A stretch of DNA of 22,423 nucleotides. Origin: JAOUEA01 sp041287635 (GTDB taxonomy: Bacteria > Actinomycetota > UBA4738 > HRBIN12). The translations under genes were made by a program, and so were the position numbers. Every line of letters begins with the position of its first letter. Position 1 is the first letter of the stretch. The notes under the pieces were generated by a model, which searched no databases, had not been told where the DNA came from, and saw only the letters and a list, made by a program, of their open reading frames with translations. Positions 15,110-22,361 of the stretch are shown here, in pieces. The stretch spans positions 1 to 22,423 of the forward strand of contig JBGGNG010000198.1 in assembly GCA_041287635.1 (NCBI GenBank), in the 5' to 3' direction.

Positions 15110-15139
15110 ACTGTACGGGCGGGAACGGGGCATGGTCAA
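15110..15139 (-). promoter_or_regulatory. Promoter of the candidate structured RNA
   Basis: On the - strand TTGACC (15139-15134) and TACAGT (15115-15110) are separated by 18 bases, a good match to the actinobacterial housekeeping consensus in both hexamers. Seven bases downstream the predicted first transcribed base is G15102, exactly the first base of the closing stem. It lies beyond the 3' end of mshA, so the RNA has its own promoter. Confidence 0.6.
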
Positions 15140-15251
15140 CTCGACGTTTCCGCAGGTCAGAGTACGAATGCGCTGGTAGTGGCCGTGCGAAGTAGAGTGA
15201 CAAATCCGAACGGAGGGTGACGGATGTCGCAGCGGACGATGAACGCCCAGG

Positions 15252-16496
15252 TCAGCGGGGGTGCGCGAGCACCTCGTCGTAGACCGACACCATCTGGTCG
15301 GTCGTCGCGTCCCATGTGAACCGCAGCGCCTGACGGGCCGCTTCGTCGCCGAACGACGACTGGAGCTGAGGGTCTCCCAGGATCTGCAGCAGTCGGTCGG
15401 CATGGTCGCCCGGGTCGTGCCCCTCGACGAGGAAGCCGCTCCGGCCGTCCTCGACCACGTACGGCAGGCCGCCGACCTCCGCGGCGATCACCGGGGTGCC
15501 GCAGGCTTGCGCCTCGAGGGCCACCAGGCCGAACGACTCCGATCGCGAGGGCACGAGCACGACGTCGGCCGCGGTGTAGAAGTCGACGAGCTTGGCCTGC
15601 GGCTGCGGCGGGAACAGCATCACGCGCTCGCTCACGCCGAGCGCCGCAGCGAGCTCGAGGAGCCTCGCGACCTCGGCTCCCTTGTCCGGGCCGCTCGGTC
15701 CACCGACGATCGCGAGCACGAGGTCGCCGGCGACCTCGGGATCTCGGGCGACGGCCTCGGCGAGCGTGCGCACGGCGACGTCGGGGCCCTTGTGCGGCTG
15801 CAGTCGTCCGACGTAGAGGGCGAGGCGGAGTCCGGACAGGTGCAGGTGCTCCCGGGCGCGGGCCCGGTCGCCCGGCACGAACAGCAGGTGGTCGACGCCC
15901 GGCGGTACCAACCGCACGCTGCTCGGATCGGCCCGGTACAGGCCGACGAGCTGCGCGGCCTCGGTGGGCGTGGGCGCGAGCACGCGATCGGCCTCGGCGA
16001 TCACCGCCTGCTCGGCGGCGAGCCGCGCGTCCGACTCAGGGGGCTCTCCTCGAGCGAGCGAGTAGTTCTTGACCTTGCCGAGCGTGTGGAACGACGCCAC
16101 GAGCGGCGCCCCCAGCGACGATTTGACCGCCCGCCCGACCCAGCCGGAAAGCCAATAGTGACTGTGCACGATGTCGTAGCCCCGGCCGTCCTCGTGCGCC
16201 ACGCGGAGCACCCCGCCGAGGAACTCCGGCAGGTACCGCGGCAGCTCCGCCTTCGGCAGGGTCTCACACGGCCCGGCCTTGACGCTCACGACGCGGATGC
16301 CGGGAGCGAGCGTCTTCACCTCGTGGTCGTCGCCCCCGCGGCATCGCGTGAATAGGTCGACGGCGACGCCTCGGCTTGCGAGGCGCTCGGCCACCGCGCG
16401 CACGTACACGTTCATGCCTCCGGAGTCGCCGGTTCCCGGCTGATCCATGGGCGACGTGTGCACCGAGAGGACGGCGACGCGGGCGCTCTCGTTCAT
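15252..16496 (-). CDS. mshA: D-inositol-3-phosphate glycosyltransferase (mycothiol synthesis)
   Basis: The product is 414 aa, a GT-B glycosyltransferase of family 4. MshA joins GlcNAc from UDP-GlcNAc to inositol 3-phosphate, the first committed step of mycothiol. Its N-terminal signature HTSPMDQPGTGDSGGMNVYV (13-32) is close to characterised MshA proteins, and DIVHSHYWLSGWVG follows at 108-121. The UDP-sugar site is seen in VGRLQPHKG (229-237) and ESFGLVALE, with Glu320 and Glu328. ATG 16496 is supported by a TACCAT box 6 bases upstream. No other mycothiol gene lies in the window. The structured RNA locus lies downstream. Confidence 0.9.
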   Translation of the reverse strand: MNESARVAVLSVHTSPMDQPGTGDSGGMNVYVRAVAERLASRGVAVDLFTRCRGGDDHEVKTLAPGIRVVSVKAGPCETLPKAELPRYLPEFLGGVLRVAHEDGRGYDIVHSHYWLSGWVGRAVKSSLGAPLVASFHTLGKVKNYSLARGEPPESDARLAAEQAVIAEADRVLAPTPTEAAQLVGLYRADPSSVRLVPPGVDHLLFVPGDRARAREHLHLSGLRLALYVGRLQPHKGPDVAVRTLAEAVARDPEVAGDLVLAIVGGPSGPDKGAEVARLLELAAALGVSERVMLFPPQPQAKLVDFYTAADVVLVPSRSESFGLVALEAQACGTPVIAAEVGGLPYVVEDGRSGFLVEGHDPGDHADRLLQILGDPQLQSSFGDEAARQALRFTWDATTDQMVSVYDEVLAHPR

Positions 16497-16502
16497 CCAC
16501 CG

Positions 16503-16508
16503 ATGGTA
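16503..16508 (-). promoter_or_regulatory. Predicted -10 box of a leaderless mshA transcript
   Basis: TACCAT on the - strand ends 6 bases before the mshA ATG and there is no ribosome binding site between them. No convincing -35 hexamer is visible. Confidence 0.45.
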
Positions 16509-16535
16509 GGCGAGGTCGAGGCGAACGAGTCGGGA

Positions 16536-17516
16536 TCAGCGACGTCGCAGGGTCACGACGGACTCGATCGCTCCCACCACCTCGCCGCCGCCTCGGACTG
16601 GGGGCGACGCGTGCGGCGCGAGCGTCCGTCGCTGCGCCGCATCGATCACGTCGACCTGCCCCAGCACGTCGACCATCGCCGGCCCCGCGGCGCGGAACCC
16701 CGCGTCGGCGACCTTCAGCGCCACCCCGATGCCCATGTCGGGGACGGACACGCAGACCAGCGCCTCCGCGCCCTCCTTCGCCACCAACCCGGGAACGGCC
16801 TGCATCAGCGCGGTATCGAAGCGATCGCGACCCCCGACGAGGTAGGGCTCGGCGTGCATCCCCTCGATCGCGCGTTCCACTTCGGGCTCGAGCTCGCCGA
16901 GTCGTTCGGGAACGCCGAGGCGGGCGTAGAGGGTCGCGATCGCGCGCAGGGGAACGCCGTGCACGGGCACGCCGCACCCGTCGACCCCCACCCGGACGTC
17001 GTCGACCCCGGTGGCCCGTCGCACTGCCCGCAGCACCCGCTGCTGGAGAGGGTGGGAGCGCCGCGGATACGTGGCGGTGTCCCAGCCGGCCCGGGTGCAG
17101 GCGAGCAGCATGCCGGCGTGCTTGCCCGAGCAGTCGCTGAACAGCGGGTGACGATGCTGGGCGCGCGCCATCTCGTCGTCGTCGATGGGGTAGGACGGCG
17201 GCGTCCGCAGCGCCTGGGGGCCGAGCCCGGCTCGCTCGAGCAGGGCCCGGACCGCGCCGAGGTGCACGGGCTCGCCGTTGTGCGATGCGCACATCACCGC
17301 GACCTCCCGGTCCGGCAGCGGCTCGTCGCCGATCGCCGCTAGCGAGACGGCCGCCTGCAGCGGCTTGGTGCACGACCTGATGAACACGGGCCGATCTGCG
17401 TCACCGGCGCGCGCCGCGAGGCGGCCGTCGACGTCGCAGACCGCGACGTGACCCAGGTGCACCGATTCCTCGAGCCCGGAGCGCACCACGCGAGCGATCG
17501 GCACCGCGGCGACCAT
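16536..17516 (-). CDS. Asparaginase (Rhizobium-type/asparaginase II family)
   Basis: The product is 326 aa and belongs to the asparaginase II family related to the inducible Rhizobium etli enzyme, which hydrolyses asparagine to aspartate and ammonia. The Ser48-x-x-Lys51 pair in RSCTKPLQ is conserved, followed by ASHNGEP at 77-83, FSDCSGKHAGM with Cys129 and Lys132, and VGVDGCGVPVHG carrying the second metal-type Cys. There is no signal peptide, so it is probably cytosolic. ATG 17516 is supported by a TAGGCT box 6 bases upstream. The reaction assignment rests on family knowledge; in vivo function has been tested for few members. Confidence 0.87.
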   Translation of the reverse strand: MVAAVPIARVVRSGLEESVHLGHVAVCDVDGRLAARAGDADRPVFIRSCTKPLQAAVSLAAIGDEPLPDREVAVMCASHNGEPVHLGAVRALLERAGLGPQALRTPPSYPIDDDEMARAQHRHPLFSDCSGKHAGMLLACTRAGWDTATYPRRSHPLQQRVLRAVRRATGVDDVRVGVDGCGVPVHGVPLRAIATLYARLGVPERLGELEPEVERAIEGMHAEPYLVGGRDRFDTALMQAVPGLVAKEGAEALVCVSVPDMGIGVALKVADAGFRAAGPAMVDVLGQVDVIDAAQRRTLAPHASPPVRGGGEVVGAIESVVTLRRR

Positions 17517-17522
17517 CGTTCG

Positions 17523-17528
17523 AGCCTA
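17523..17528 (-). promoter_or_regulatory. Predicted -10 box of a leaderless asparaginase transcript
   Basis: TAGGCT on the - strand ends 6 bases before the ATG at 17516, another TANNNT box at leaderless distance. Confidence 0.45.
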
Positions 17529-17559
17529 CCCCGCCCGGCGACGGGGGTTTCGGGCGACG

Positions 17560-18330
17560 CTAGACCGCGGCCGCGAGCGATGGGGCGGGAGAGCCGGCGA
17601 TCAGATCGCCCTCGTCGAGGAGCTCGAGGAACGCCGTCGCGACGTCGGGGTCGAACTGGGTCCCCGCGCCGGCGCGGATCTCCTCGAGGGCGCGCTCGAG
17701 CGGCATCGCCGCTCGGTAGGGACGGTCGCTCGTCATCGCGTCGAAGGAATCGGCGATCGCGAAGATGCGCGCCGCGAGCGGGATCTCCTCGCCGCGGAGC
17801 CCTTGCGGATACCCCAGGCCGTCCCATCGCTCGTGGTGCGTCTGCACGATCTCGACGGCGCCGGCGAGGAATCGGATCGGCGAGACGATCTGCGCCCCGA
17901 TCGCGGGGTGCTCGCGCATCACGATCCACTCGGCCTCGTCGAGGGGACCGGGCTTGCACAGCACCGCCTCGGGGACCCCCACCTTGCCGATGTCGTGCAG
18001 GAAGAACCCGTACCCGACCTCGGGACGGGCCGCGAGCTCGGGGTCGACGCGCTCGGCGAGGGCGAGCCCGTAACGGTGGGTGCGATCGAGGTGACCTCGC
18101 GTGGTGACGTCCTTGGCCTCGACGACCTTGGCGAGCGACGTCATCGTCGAGACGTACATGTCGCGGATGCCTTCGAGCGCCTCCTCGAGCTCGACGCTGC
18201 GGGCGCGCTCGGCCTGGTAGAGCGATCCGATCTCCCGTGCGAAGACCACGAGCTGCGCGTGCAAGGCCGGAACCTCGGCGTCGCCCGGCGCCGAAGCTCC
18301 CGGCGCCCGAGCGATGTGCGTGACTGACAT
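17560..18330 (-). CDS. HD-GYP domain c-di-GMP phosphodiesterase
   Basis: The product is 256 aa from ATG 18330. After a short N-terminal helical segment the HD-GYP domain spans about 60-245. Diagnostic residues are intact: His80 in RGHLDRTHRYG, His112-Asp113 in FFLHDIGKVGVP, His141 in REHPAIGAQI, and HHERWDGLGYPQGLRG with the GYP triplet at 173-175, then IPLAARIFAIADSFDAMTSDRPYR. It should therefore be an active enzyme degrading c-di-GMP. There is no membrane segment or receiver domain. ATGs at 18372 and 18393 are alternative starts; 18330 follows a G-rich stretch. The upstream gap to the RsiG-like gene has no TA dinucleotide, hence no TANNNT box, which favours co-transcription. Confidence 0.88.
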   Translation of the reverse strand: MSVTHIARAPGASAPGDAEVPALHAQLVVFAREIGSLYQAERARSVELEEALEGIRDMYVSTMTSLAKVVEAKDVTTRGHLDRTHRYGLALAERVDPELAARPEVGYGFFLHDIGKVGVPEAVLCKPGPLDEAEWIVMREHPAIGAQIVSPIRFLAGAVEIVQTHHERWDGLGYPQGLRGEEIPLAARIFAIADSFDAMTSDRPYRAAMPLERALEEIRAGAGTQFDPDVATAFLELLDEGDLIAGSPAPSLAAAV

Positions 18331-18516
18331 GTGCGAAGCCCCCCGGCCCGTCGTGACCTGCACACTCTGCATGTCTCGGCCCCGCGTCACCATCGGACGC
18401 GCGCGGGGTTCTCGTGGCGAACCCGGTGGACCCCCGCATCGGCCAATCGGCGTGGTCTCGGAAGGCGGTGGCGCTCCCCCACCCGGGGGACACGGGGGAC
18501 GAGAACGCCTGCGCCG
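18331..18516 (-). other. 186-base gap between the RsiG-like and HD-GYP genes
   Basis: This stretch has no TA dinucleotide on either strand. It contains two GC hairpins: TCCCCC-ACCC-GGGGGA at 18475-18490, and GGGTTC/GAACCC at about 18407-18425. Neither has a T-run. They may be weak terminators or RNA-stability elements. I saw no c-di-GMP riboswitch motif. Upstream in-frame ATGs of the HD-GYP gene fall in its distal part. Confidence 0.4.
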
Positions 18517-19059
18517 CTACTGCAGCACGAGCGTCGGATCGTCCTTGTACCGGCGCATCAGCTCGGTCTGCAGCGTGTCGAGCACGCCGATCACGTGGCC
18601 GCGCGCCGTGGACACCTCGTGCTCTTCGGCGGTGAGCAACTCGACGGCGGCGGCCAGCCGTTCGTCGTCGAGCTCGGTGGGGTCGGAGATGCCGGCGTCA
18701 GACACGAGCCGCTCGATGCGACGGCGCGCGATCAGCATCTCGTCCTCGGGCAGACCGACCCGCACGGCCTCGCCCCTCGAGGCGGTCTGCGGCTCGTCAC
18801 CGGCGAGGATCGTGGACAGCCGCTCGACCAGCGAGGCGCGATCGCCGTCGCTCCCGCGGCTCTCGAGCTCGGCCTGCAGGATCTCGGCACGACCCTGCAC
18901 TAGGCGGCGCAACAGCGAGAGGTACTCGCGCTCGGCGAGGCACTCGTCGCGGCGCGCACGCAGATCCTGCAGGCTCAGCGCGTCGATGCCTTCGACGAAG
19001 TCGGACTCGCGGATCCGGTCGATCCGACGGTTGGCGGGATGGTCCTGCTCGTCACTCAC
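18517..19059 (-). CDS. RsiG-like protein, putative c-di-GMP-binding anti-sigma factor
   Basis: The product is 180 aa, largely two helices joined by a flexible linker. Streptomyces RsiG binds c-di-GMP through E(X)3S(X)2R(X)3Q(X)3D motifs on an antiparallel coiled coil and then holds the sigma factor WhiG. Here the first helix has R44...S48..R51...Q55...E59 within REYLSLLRRLVQGRAE, and the second has E146...S150..R153...I157...D161. Each copy keeps the spacing with one or two substitutions. GTG 19059 was chosen because a TAGGAT box ends 7 bases upstream; ATG 19068 is the alternative. The HD-GYP gene follows on the same strand. No sigma gene is in the window. Confidence 0.72.
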   Translation of the reverse strand: MSDEQDHPANRRIDRIRESDFVEGIDALSLQDLRARRDECLAEREYLSLLRRLVQGRAEILQAELESRGSDGDRASLVERLSTILAGDEPQTASRGEAVRVGLPEDEMLIARRRIERLVSDAGISDPTELDDERLAAAVELLTAEEHEVSTARGHVIGVLDTLQTELMRRYKDDPTLVLQ

Positions 19060-19066
19060 GCGGCAC

Positions 19067-19072
19067 ATCCTA
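19067..19072 (-). promoter_or_regulatory. Predicted -10 box of a leaderless RsiG-like transcript
   Basis: TAGGAT on the - strand ends 7 bases before GTG 19059. If right, the transcript would start at the GTG and run through the HD-GYP gene. Confidence 0.45.
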
Positions 19073-19102
19073 CGGCGGCCGGGCGACGCTCGCCCCGTGC
19101 GC

Positions 19103-20203
19103 TCAACAGACGCCGAGCAGTGCGGCGTAGGGGTTGATCGCTCCGCCCCCGCCCGGGTGGTACTCGAAGTGCAGGTGGTAGACGGTCGTGCCGGTGTTCC
19201 CGACGGAGCCGATCGTGCTGCCGGCGGAGACGTGCGCGCCCTCGCCGAGTGGGCTGGGCGACTGGAAGTGGGTATAGAAGGTCCAATCGGAGCTTCCATC
19301 GTGGAACAGCACGACCCCGTACCCGCCGACCGAGCTGCTCGTGTGGTGCACCGTGCCCGCATGGACCGCCGCAACAGGGGTTCCAGCCGCGGCGATCAGG
19401 TCGATGCCGGCGTGCGAGCGACCCCCCGGCCTCGGGTCGCCGAACGAGTCGACGAACGAGTTCGGACCGTTCACGGGGCACGTCTGGATCCAGCCGGTAC
19501 CGGTGACCGGCGGAGGGGATCCACCGCCGCCTCTGCCGCCATCGGTCGAGCCGACTCCGCTTCCCCCGGCATCGGCCGCCGCGGCGGCCGCGGCCTCTTC
19601 CTCGGCGAGTCGGTCCTCGAGCTCGCCGACCTGAGATGCGAACCGATCCAACTCGGCCTGGATCGCCGACTGCTGGGTCTCGAGATCGGCGGCCGCCGAC
19701 GCCTGCTCGGCGATCGCGTCGGCGAGCTGTTCCTGCTGCCACGCGAGCTCCTGCGTCTCCACGCTGACCTGGTTCGCGAGATCGCTGTCCCCTTCCGCCA
19801 CCGCCGACGCGAACTCGAGGCGGTCGACGGCATCGCCGACGGAGTTCGACGTCAGCAGGGCGAGGGCCTGCGGGCTGCCGCCGGCGATGAACAGCGCCGC
19901 GGCGCGACGGTTCAGCTCCTGCTGGATCGTCGCGAGCTCGGAGCGCAGCGTGTCGATGCGCTGCTGCGCGGCGTCGGCGGCATCCTGGGACCGGGCGAGG
20001 TCGGCCTCGGCGTCCTGCCAGAGCTGGTTGATGCGGTCGAGCTCGGCGCGGGCGGACTGCAGGTCCTGCTCCGCCGCCTCGAGCTCGGCCTCCGTATCGG
20101 CGCTCGCCGGCAGCGTCACCATGGCGCCGACGAGGGCGCACGCGAGGATCAGGCTGAGGGAAGCTCGGGAACGGATCGTCGACTCCTTACGACGGGCACT
20201 CAC
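19103..20203 (-). CDS. Secreted M23 (LytM) peptidase with N-terminal coiled coil
   Basis: The product is 366 aa. A signal peptide covers about 1-35, with a basic n-region, a hydrophobic core and ASA at the likely cleavage site. A long coiled coil follows (about 36-205), as in EnvC- and RipA-like cell-wall hydrolase systems. After it comes an Ala-run and a Gly/Ser-rich linker (about 204-232). The M23 domain has all zinc residues: His264 and Asp268 in SHAGIDL, His312 in YTH, and His343-x-His345 in YHLHFEYH. It should be an active peptidoglycan endopeptidase outside the membrane. The start is GTG 20203. A TAGCCT box at 20234-20239 may be its -10 element. Confidence 0.9.
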   Translation of the reverse strand: MSARRKESTIRSRASLSLILACALVGAMVTLPASADTEAELEAAEQDLQSARAELDRINQLWQDAEADLARSQDAADAAQQRIDTLRSELATIQQELNRRAAALFIAGGSPQALALLTSNSVGDAVDRLEFASAVAEGDSDLANQVSVETQELAWQQEQLADAIAEQASAAADLETQQSAIQAELDRFASQVGELEDRLAEEEAAAAAAADAGGSGVGSTDGGRGGGGSPPPVTGTGWIQTCPVNGPNSFVDSFGDPRPGGRSHAGIDLIAAAGTPVAAVHAGTVHHTSSSVGGYGVVLFHDGSSDWTFYTHFQSPSPLGEGAHVSAGSTIGSVGNTGTTVYHLHFEYHPGGGGAINPYAALLGVC

Positions 20204-20269
20204 GGGCCTATGACCAGGGAGGACGTTCGACCGAGGCTACCAGTGGCTCTCCGGCCCCTCAACTCGAGA

Positions 20270-20806
20270 TCACTCCCCCTGTTGAGGATCGATGCCCTCC
20301 GCCCGGGCACGATCGATCTCCTCGCGCAGCGCCTCGAGGTGTTCGAGATGCACGATGTCCTTGACCCGCCCACTCGCCGACTTCATGCGGATCAGATCAT
20401 CGACGCCGGCGACCAGGATGGTGAGCCCGTCCGCGGCTACGAGTGTTTGCGCCCCAGCCTCGAGATCGGGGTATCCAGCCGTGCCCGCGGGCGTGCCGAG
20501 GATGTCGAGGTCGCCCATCGACGTGACGAACGTGAATGAGTCGCCGTTGCGGAGCGTGACGGCGTCGAGCCTGAACGGGAGGTCGGCGTCGGGCTCCCGC
20601 GCGACCCGGAGGCGAGCCTGAAGCTCGGTAAGGGCGGCGGCCAGCGCTTGAAGGTTAGCGAGATCCCTTGCATAGCAGATATCGAGGTCCTGCGTGACGT
20701 CGGCGGTTCCTCTCAGGTTCGCGGCGAGCCCGCCGATCAGCACGAAGCGAACCCCTCGCTCGACGAGGATCCGCAGCATGCCGAGCGGATCGAAACGCTG
20801 GCTCAT
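20270..20806 (-). CDS. Nucleotidyltransferase of toxin-antitoxin type (AbiEii/MNT-like)
   Basis: The product is 178 aa. The nucleotidyltransferase signature is visible: FVLIGGLAANLRGTADVTQDLDICY, with Gly25-Gly26 and the catalytic pair Asp40-x-Asp42. A possible third acidic residue lies in MGDLDILG. The C-terminal half has RMKSASGRVKDIVHLEHLEAL, as in many such proteins. ATG 20806 overlaps the stop of the upstream HTH gene by 4 bases, the usual arrangement of an antitoxin-toxin pair. Family members can inactivate tRNA or other targets by nucleotide transfer. Toxicity is inferred, and a housekeeping nucleotidyltransferase is possible. Confidence 0.8.
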   Translation of the reverse strand: MSQRFDPLGMLRILVERGVRFVLIGGLAANLRGTADVTQDLDICYARDLANLQALAAALTELQARLRVAREPDADLPFRLDAVTLRNGDSFTFVTSMGDLDILGTPAGTAGYPDLEAGAQTLVAADGLTILVAGVDDLIRMKSASGRVKDIVHLEHLEALREEIDRARAEGIDPQQGE

Positions 20807-21129
20807 GCTCGGCTGCCGGCAGCGAAGGCTCGTCGGAACTCGCGGACCCCGTTGGATGCGTCGGCCGCGAGGCGCAACCGCTCCGAAGGCGTCATCGCCA
20901 GGCGCTCCCTGATCTGGGATCGATCGACGTCGACACCGCGCTGATCGACGACGCTGAGGCGCATGCCGCAGGCACGGATCAGCGGGTCCAGGGTGTCGAG
21001 CGTCGGTGAGACCACACGGTTCTCGATACGAGAGATCGTGGCCTGAGGAACACCCGCGCGGCGGGCCAGCTCGCGCTGGGAGAATTGAGCCCGCCGTCGA
21101 GCCATGCGAAGCATCGCCGCAGCGTCCAC
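20803..21129 (-). CDS. XRE-family HTH regulator, putative antitoxin
   Basis: The product is 108 aa. The Cro/C1-type HTH is residues about 5-58, with FSQRELARRAGVPQATISRIENRVVSPTLDTL. A C-terminal helix (TPSERLRLAADASNGVREF) of the kind found beside nucleotidyltransferase toxins follows. GTG 21129 lies 6 bases after a TATCAT box, so the message is probably leaderless. Two perfect palindromes upstream would let the protein repress its own operon. An ATG six codons in is the alternative start. It overlaps the nucleotidyltransferase start (ATGA). Confidence 0.85.
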   Translation of the reverse strand: MDAAAMLRMARRRAQFSQRELARRAGVPQATISRIENRVVSPTLDTLDPLIRACGMRLSVVDQRGVDVDRSQIRERLAMTPSERLRLAADASNGVREFRRAFAAGSRA

Positions 21130-21135
21130 GCTGCG

Positions 21136-21141
21136 ATGATA
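21136..21141 (-). promoter_or_regulatory. Predicted -10 box of the HTH/nucleotidyltransferase operon
   Basis: TATCAT on the - strand ends 6 bases before GTG 21129. It overlaps the palindrome GATATC (21138-21143) and lies next to the operator palindromes, so a bound repressor would cover it. Confidence 0.5.
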
Positions 21142-21144
21142 TCA

Positions 21145-21170
21145 GATACGTATCATTTGCGATACGTATC
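21145..21170. promoter_or_regulatory. Twin palindromic operator GATACGTATC
   Basis: The 10-bp perfect palindrome GATACGTATC occurs at 21145-21154 and 21161-21170, 16 bp centre to centre. A further CGTATCG half-like copy is at 21171-21177. The block is AT-rich compared with its surroundings and fills the region where spacer and -35 of the HTH gene promoter would lie. It is a likely autoregulatory site for the XRE protein. Confidence 0.7.
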
Positions 21171-21185
21171 CGTATCGACTTCCTC

Positions 21186-22361
21186 TCAGCCCTCCTGCGC
21201 CTGCATCGCCGCGATCAGGATGTCGGCGACCTCGGGTCGGGAGAACTCCTGCGGGGGTCGTTCCCCGTTGCGCAGCATCTCGCGGACCTTCGTGCCCGAC
21301 AGCGAGATGCGGGTCTCCTCGCCGTGGGGACACGTCTTCGGTGAAGCCATCCCCTCGCACGCCTCGCACCAGAACGAGTGCTCGAAGTTCAGCGTCGTGA
21401 TGCCGAGCTCGCCGGGCTCGAACTCGTTGAAGATCTGCTGAGCGTCGTAGGTGCCGTAATACGTGCCGACCCCGGCGTGGTCGCGACCCACGATGAAGTG
21501 CGTGCAGCCGTAGTTCTTGCGGCAGATCGCGTGCCAGATCGCCTCGCGGGGTCCCGCGTACCGCATCGCGGCGGGGAAGATCGACACCATCGCGCGGTCC
21601 TTCGGATAGTACCCCTCGAACAGCGCCTCGTAGCACTCCATGCGCACGTCAGGCGGCACGTCGTCGCTCTTCGTGGCTCCCATCAAGGGGTGCACGAGCA
21701 GGCCGTCGACGATCTCGAGCGCGCACTTCTGGATGTACTCGTGTGCGCGGTGGATCGGGTTGCGCGTCTGGAACCCGACGACCGTCTGCCACCCACGTTT
21801 CGCGAACTCGGCGCGGGTCTCGGCCGGCGTGAGCCGGTAGGACCGGAAGTCGTCGTGCACCGGCAGCGACAGCACCTCGAGGTCGCCGGCCAGGCAGTAC
21901 TCGCCCGAGTCGTACACGGCAGCGACGCCCGGGTGCTCGGCCTCGTCGGTGCGGTAGACCGCGACGGCCTCCTTCTGCTTGTCACGCTTGAACGACCCGC
22001 TCACGCGGAGCACCGCGATGGGCTCGGCGCCCTCGGCGGGCGCGAGCGCCACGGCGCCGCCGCCACCGAACCGATGCGCCTGTTCCTCGGTCACCCCGAG
22101 CACGACCGGGATCGCCCAGGCGGGGCCGGTGGTGAGGTGCATCGAGTCGAGCACCGAGTGATAGTCGGCCTCGCTCTGGAACCCGGTGAGCGGGCTGAGC
22201 GCGCCGACCGGGAGCATCTCGAGGTCGGAGAGCTCGCGCTCGTTCGGCACGAGCTTGGGCAGGTTGGCGGCCTCGGTGGCGAGCGCAGCGACGGCGTCGG
22301 CGCCGACGAGCAGGTCGACGAGGGCGCCGCCGTGGGGCGCGATGGGATACGTGTCGGACAT
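21186..22361 (-). CDS. sat: Sulfate adenylyltransferase (ATP sulfurylase)
   Basis: The product is 391 aa, of the monofunctional Sat type, which forms adenosine 5'-phosphosulfate from ATP and sulfate. The active-site motif QTRNPIHRAHEY (198-209) contains the HxxH pair, GRDHAGVG is at 292-299, and the C-terminal SGTKVREML is at 355-363. A Cys332-x2-Cys335...Cys344-x-His346 cluster may bind zinc, as in several Sat proteins of bacteria and archaea. ATG 22361 has AAGGAG 8 bases upstream. A TATGCT box at the window edge (22418-22423) may be its -10 element. No cysC or APS reductase gene is visible, so assimilation versus dissimilation cannot be judged. Confidence 0.95.
   Translation of the reverse strand: MSDTYPIAPHGGALVDLLVGADAVAALATEAANLPKLVPNERELSDLEMLPVGALSPLTGFQSEADYHSVLDSMHLTTGPAWAIPVVLGVTEEQAHRFGGGGAVALAPAEGAEPIAVLRVSGSFKRDKQKEAVAVYRTDEAEHPGVAAVYDSGEYCLAGDLEVLSLPVHDDFRSYRLTPAETRAEFAKRGWQTVVGFQTRNPIHRAHEYIQKCALEIVDGLLVHPLMGATKSDDVPPDVRMECYEALFEGYYPKDRAMVSIFPAAMRYAGPREAIWHAICRKNYGCTHFIVGRDHAGVGTYYGTYDAQQIFNEFEPGELGITTLNFEHSFWCEACEGMASPKTCPHGEETRISLSGTKVREMLRNGERPPQEFSRPEVADILIAAMQAQEG

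Noticed and set aside
14735..15220. Long overlapping open frames on both strands in the hairpin-rich region
   Set aside because: They are Arg/Pro/Gly-rich in every frame, overlap each other, lack convincing starts and follow the repeats; they are by-products of GC-rich hairpin sequence.
15224..15319. 31-codon + strand frame with a GGAGG site upstream
   Set aside because: It runs antisense into the 3' end of mshA, has arginine/proline-rich shadow composition and no family resemblance; the ribosome site may be chance.
18331..18516. c-di-GMP riboswitch upstream of the HD-GYP gene
   Set aside because: No conserved GEMM-type core could be found in the leader; only simple GC hairpins are present.
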